Source: Putridiphycobacter sp965230195 (GTDB lineage Bacteria; Bacteroidota; Bacteroidia; Flavobacteriales_D; Crocinitomicaceae). From it: DNA of 64,000 bases. The DNA lies in contig OZ245997.1 of assembly GCA_965230195.1 (NCBI GenBank), positions 4,836,001 through 4,900,000 of the forward strand, given 5' to 3'. Positions within the stretch are counted from its first letter, which is position 1, and each line of letters opens with the position of its first letter. The position numbers were made by a program, and so were the translations under genes. The notes below the pieces were generated by a model. That model saw only the letters and a program-made list of their open reading frames with translations. It had not been told where the DNA came from and made no database searches. Below, piece after piece: positions 62,965 through 64,000 of this stretch.

Positions 62965-62972
62965 TATATTTG
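62965..62972 (+). promoter_or_regulatory. Candidate promoter before the repeat leader
   Basis: TATATTTG, a TAnnTTTG element about 6 bases before the first 35-bp repeat. Would place the transcript start at about 62978, the first base of the repeat. Confidence 0.6.
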
Positions 62973-62977
62973 TTCTA

Positions 62978-63073
62978 CGGCTCCTCACAGCTTAAATTAA
63001 AGGTGATATTTCTAATAGATTGTATTCAACAATCATTTCGGCCCCTCACAGCTTAGATTAACCGTGATATTTC
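62978..63073 (+). repeat. Two 35-bp direct repeats around a hairpin in a leader
   Basis: Copies at 62978-63012 and 63039-63073 (start CGGC(T/C)CCTCACAGCTTA, end GTGATATTTC) differ at 4 positions. In the first copy TCAC/GTGA and CTT/AAG form a hairpin. The 26-base spacer includes GATTGT/ACAATC, a perfect 6-bp hairpin with 5-base loop. Located between a promoter-like box and the HNH gene at 63089. Confidence 0.8.
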
Positions 63074-63088
63074 CGCAACACGGAATTT

Positions 63089-63415
63089 TTGAAAAATCAC
63101 ACAAAGGTTTACATTTCATCATTTGGTTATGACGAAACCGATTTCATACCGTCCGAATTAGGTGGTAAGGCAAATGACGTACACCATATCGACGCGCGCG
63201 GTATGGGTGGTGATCCGTCCGGAGAAAAGGACCGGATTGAGAACCTTATGGCCTTGACCCGTCAACAGCACATTCATTACGGGGACAAGGTTAAATTCAA
63301 ACCTCTACTATTTAAAAAACACCTCAATTTCTTAAAAAAGGAGAAAGTATCATTTGATGAATCATACATCTTGGATAAGATAAAGTTTTACGAAACACTT
63401 AATAGTACTGTATGA
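63089..63415 (+). CDS. HNH endonuclease-like protein (108 aa, TTG start)
   Basis: Contains VHHIDARGMGGDPSGEKDRI then ENLMALTRQQHIHYGD, the conserved core of a phage HNH family with H-H...N..H. TTG at 63089 is the longest start; there is no nearby ATG that preserves the beta-rich N-terminus (KVYISSFGYDETDFIPSELG). Follows the 35-bp repeat leader by 15 bases. Overlaps the next gene by 4 bases. Confidence 0.72.
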   Translation: MKNHTKVYISSFGYDETDFIPSELGGKANDVHHIDARGMGGDPSGEKDRIENLMALTRQQHIHYGDKVKFKPLLFKKHLNFLKKEKVSFDESYILDKIKFYETLNSTV

Positions 63416-63639
63416 TTTACCTGTTGATCTATATCATTTCAATAGTGTCTTCACCATCGTTAGAAGATCAGAGTTTCATTTATTTTGACACACAATTCAA
63501 AGCGGTTAAAGTAGACCGGTATGAGGTATCAGTACCCTTAGTCAAAACCGAATCCATTGAAATAGATTTCCACCAGGTATGTCAATCGGTTTCATTCATT
63601 TCACATTTCCTGTGGAGAAAGGAAAAGGATTATGGGTGA
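63412..63639 (+). CDS. Hypothetical phage protein (75 aa)
   Basis: N-terminal hydrophobic stretch (MIYLLIYIISIVSS), which may be a signal or membrane anchor, then an acidic soluble part. Coupled to the HNH gene by ATGA. Function unknown. Confidence 0.5.
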   Translation: MIYLLIYIISIVSSPSLEDQSFIYFDTQFKAVKVDRYEVSVPLVKTESIEIDFHQVCQSVSFISHFLWRKEKDYG

Positions 63640-63667
63640 AGTAGTTCATTTCATTATTTAGTAGTTA

Positions 63668-63700
63668 AACCTGGCATTCTCATAGTGTGTCAGGTTATTT
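63668..63700 (+). terminator. Terminator-like hairpin
   Basis: Arms AACCTGGCA and TGTCAGGTT (9 pairs, one G-T) around a 11-base loop, then ATTT. It is immediately 5' of the tRNA-like segment at 63701. Confidence 0.5.
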
Positions 63701-63741
63701 GGCCGGAACGGTTACAAGAAGTTCGATTCTTCTACCGGCCA
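63701..63741 (+). ncRNA. Minimal tRNA-like element (acceptor plus T arm only)
   Basis: GGCCGGA (63701-63707) pairs with ACCGGCC (63734-63740) at six of seven positions; T arm AGAAG-TTCGATT-CTTCT; discriminator A. Only nine bases lie between acceptor and T arm, so D and anticodon arms are absent. Could be a deleted tRNA or a true tRNA-like structure. Confidence 0.55.
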
Positions 63742-63832
63742 CAAAAACCAAGAGAGAAAAAGACATCTTAACGGAATACAACCAGTCAAAGACCAAGCAA
63801 GATGAAGTTGTAAAGGTGTCCCAGAAACGAAG

Positions 63833-63880
63833 AAGGGTTGTACTTGGGTTTAGTTTCCGCTAAAAACAACCCTTTTATTT
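63833..63880 (+). terminator. Intrinsic terminator
   Basis: AAGGGTTGT (63833-63841) and ACAACCCTT (63866-63874) form a 9-bp stem followed by TTATTT. Stands after a gene-free stretch that starts with the tRNA-like element and before the last gene. Confidence 0.8.
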
Positions 63881-63900
63881 AAAATGTAATAATAATAAAC

Positions 63901-64000
63901 ATGAAAAAGATAAAAAAATCGGCAAGGGCATTCATTTTTACTTACAATGGACATGAAGGGGTGATAATCGCTAAAACTAAAAAACAGGCTATCAAAGTAG
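63901..64000 (+). CDS. Hypothetical protein, 5' part only
   Basis: ATG at 63901 opens a frame that continues to the right edge (33 residues, basic: KKIKKSARAFIFTYNGHEG). Nothing can be said about the function. Confidence 0.55.
   Translation, partial: MKKIKKSARAFIFTYNGHEGVIIAKTKKQAIKV

Noticed and set aside
62978..63073. CRISPR array
   Set aside because: Only two imperfect repeats with one 26-base spacer that is itself an inverted repeat, and no cas genes near; a leader structure is more likely.

Overview
The window reads as chromosomal DNA of a member of the Bacteroidota. Evidence is the TAnnTTTG-type promoters in front of both tRNA genes, tRNAs without an encoded CCA, a large surface protein ending in a type IX secretion sorting domain, BatD/VWA-type and TPR-LuxR proteins, and AT-rich spacers without Shine-Dalgarno motifs. 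I cannot name the genus.

1-27.7 kb (all minus strand): an extracellular contractile injection system (eCIS, the Afp/PVC/MAC/AlgoCIS family). In transcription order it holds a degenerate-receiver LuxR regulator, tube terminator (DUF4255, Pvc16-like), an unknown protein, one sheath, two tube proteins, a DUF5908 peptide, a LysM tube-baseplate adaptor, a VgrG-like hub/spike, a PAAR tip, a gp25-like subunit, two very large baseplate proteins, a tape measure protein, two coiled-coil proteins of unknown role, another unknown protein, the AAA+ ATPase (Pvc15-like) and an unknown small protein. The 3' end carries three consecutive basic proteins sharing a short K-x-x-DNR leader. The last is cut by the left edge and is recognisably a DUF4157 (eCIScore) protein. 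These three are the best cargo candidates.

27.8-36.3 kb (minus strand): envelope and hypothetical genes, including a retropepsin-like lipoprotein, a GH10 xylanase lipoprotein, a NADAR/YbiA protein, a DUF1963-like protein and an HExxH protein. 36.4-48.1 kb: a BatD-VWA fusion, tRNA-Ala(GGC), a compact sigma factor / 89-aa protein / ClpP operon, three exact-period 117-bp repeats full of hairpins next to tRNA-Val(GAC), a DUF2279 protein, and a divergent pair made of a TPR-LuxR regulator and a 1212-aa beta-helix surface protein.

48.1 kb to the right edge: an integrated phage-like element. Its left boundary is marked by the 3' end of a tmRNA- or tRNA-like gene and its terminator. Inside are an S24/CI-like repressor with a lipoprotein gene behind it, an operator/promoter region, and a long plus-strand early operon: LuxR-like small regulator, RecE-like nuclease, replisome organiser, DnaC-like loader, Dcm-type and Dam-type methyltransferases, a second small cytosine methylase-like protein, ASCH and DUF4031 proteins, two HNH proteins and many small unknown genes. 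Late structural genes and an integrase are not visible and may lie beyond 64 kb. The right end of this element also holds two abnormal tRNA-like sequences and a promoter-proximal leader with two copies of a 35-bp hairpin repeat.
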